The notes under the pieces are model-generated. The model was given only the letters and a program-made list of their open reading frames with translations, was not told where the DNA came from and did not search any database. Shown piece by piece: positions 5,280 through 5,757 of a stretch of 5,757 bases of DNA (position 1 is its first letter; each line of letters opens with the position of its first letter). The DNA comes from Pedosphaera sp. (GTDB lineage: Bacteria > Verrucomicrobiota > Verrucomicrobiia > Limisphaerales > Pedosphaeraceae). The position numbers were made by a program, and so were the translations under genes. The stretch lies in NCBI GenBank assembly GCA_028293465.1, contig JAQGOT010000179.1, positions 1 to 5,757 of the forward strand, written 5' to 3'.

Positions 5280-5757
5280 ATGTTTCGCGCGATCAAAAGA
5301 TTGTTCATCTGGCTCGGCCTGGCGGCTGAGAGAGCCACGGAAACCGACGCCATCAACGAGGCGGTCGTGGAGCGCGGGATTCGCGATTCCAAAGCCAAGG
5401 CGGACAAGGCGCATTATGCCAACGGCCAGCTCGCCGGCCAGGTCGCGTTGCTGAAGGACCAGGTCAAGCGCCAGGAGCGGCAGCGGGCGGATTTGCAAGG
5501 GATGCTGCAGGCGGCCGCGGCGGCCAATGATGAGGCCAACGGCGCGCATTATTCCGAGGAATTGGCCAGTCTGGAGCAGGAACTCGCGGACAACAAATCC
5601 CAGTTGGACAGCTTGGAACAACTCTACCAACAGAACACCCAGATCATCGCGCAAAGCCTGCGTGAAATTCAGAAATTCCAACGCGAATTTGAGACGGTCA
5701 AGACGAAGGTGGCCATCGGCCGGTCGCTGGAAAATCTGGCGGGGATGATGAAGAGCT
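5280..5757 (+). CDS. PspA/IM30-like coiled-coil protein (3' partial)
   Basis: Translation from ATG 5280 stays open to the right edge: 159 residues are visible and the stop lies outside. The first 16 residues ('MFRAIKRLFIWLGLAA') can form a basic amphipathic helix like the membrane-sensing helix of PspA/Vipp1. The rest is almost wholly charged, helical and heptad-like: about 22-80 ('ALLKDQVKRQERQRADLQGML' at 56-76) and about 92-145 ('SLEQELADNKSQLDSLEQLY' at 97-116). It has no Cys or Pro. Length and helix pattern fit PspA/IM30 (about 220-230 residues), ESCRT-III-superfamily proteins that coat and stabilise the inner membrane under stress. Sequence similarity is weak in the first hairpin, so a generic coiled-coil protein is the alternative. 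It lies 22 bases after the vWA stop with no strong ribosome binding site of its own, consistent with cotranscription or translational coupling. Confidence 0.6.
   Translation, partial: MFRAIKRLFIWLGLAAERATETDAINEAVVERGIRDSKAKADKAHYANGQLAGQVALLKDQVKRQERQRADLQGMLQAAAAANDEANGAHYSEELASLEQELADNKSQLDSLEQLYQQNTQIIAQSLREIQKFQREFETVKTKVAIGRSLENLAGMMKS

Overview
The window most likely comes from a verrucomicrobial-type bacterium (Verrucomicrobiota, Limisphaerales/Pedosphaera-like). This is an inference from three things: a long exported-type protein built of LamG and Ig-like modules with a short C-terminal beta module ending in a 'FYRLKY'-like tail, a KDG-type PfkB kinase of the form common in Acidobacteria, Planctomycetes and Verrucomicrobia, and a universal stress protein with a basic N-terminal extension. 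The DNA is moderately GC-rich. No tRNA, rRNA, CRISPR array, insertion sequence or phage gene was seen.

Layout. Bases 1-1593 (+) hold the 3' part of a multi-domain LamG/Ig-like surface or secreted protein whose beginning lies outside the window. Directly after its stop codon, in another frame, lie the last 25 or so codons of a short-chain dehydrogenase/reductase (1592-1669, +). This is a gene scar, or an assembly junction, showing that unrelated sequence was joined here. Bases 1711-2850 (-) form a two-gene unit transcribed leftward: a universal stress protein, then a stand-alone cyclic-nucleotide-binding-fold protein with no DNA-binding domain. A 351-base divergent spacer (2851-3201) carries a possible leftward promoter, a perfect 12-base palindrome and a doubtful small ORF. 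It is followed by a PfkB-family sugar kinase (3202-4290, +), best read as a 2-keto-3-deoxygluconate kinase. After a 211-base spacer come an exported von Willebrand factor A protein with a complete MIDAS (4502-5257, +) and, 22 bases later, a coiled-coil PspA/IM30-like protein that runs off the right edge (5280-5757, +).

How the genes may work together. The leftward pair couples a nucleotide-binding stress protein with a nucleotide-sensing-type domain, which suggests a small stress-response module. The vWA and PspA-like genes look like an envelope-stress or membrane-maintenance operon: one product is exported and probably binds protein through a metal ion, the other is predicted to act at the inner face of the membrane. 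The kinase would feed 2-keto-3-deoxygluconate from uronate or polysaccharide breakdown into the Entner-Doudoroff route, but no aldolase or other partner gene is in view. None of this amounts to a clearly new system. The observations most worth following are the dehydrogenase scar, the vWA/PspA-like pair and the unusual cyclic-nucleotide-binding fold.
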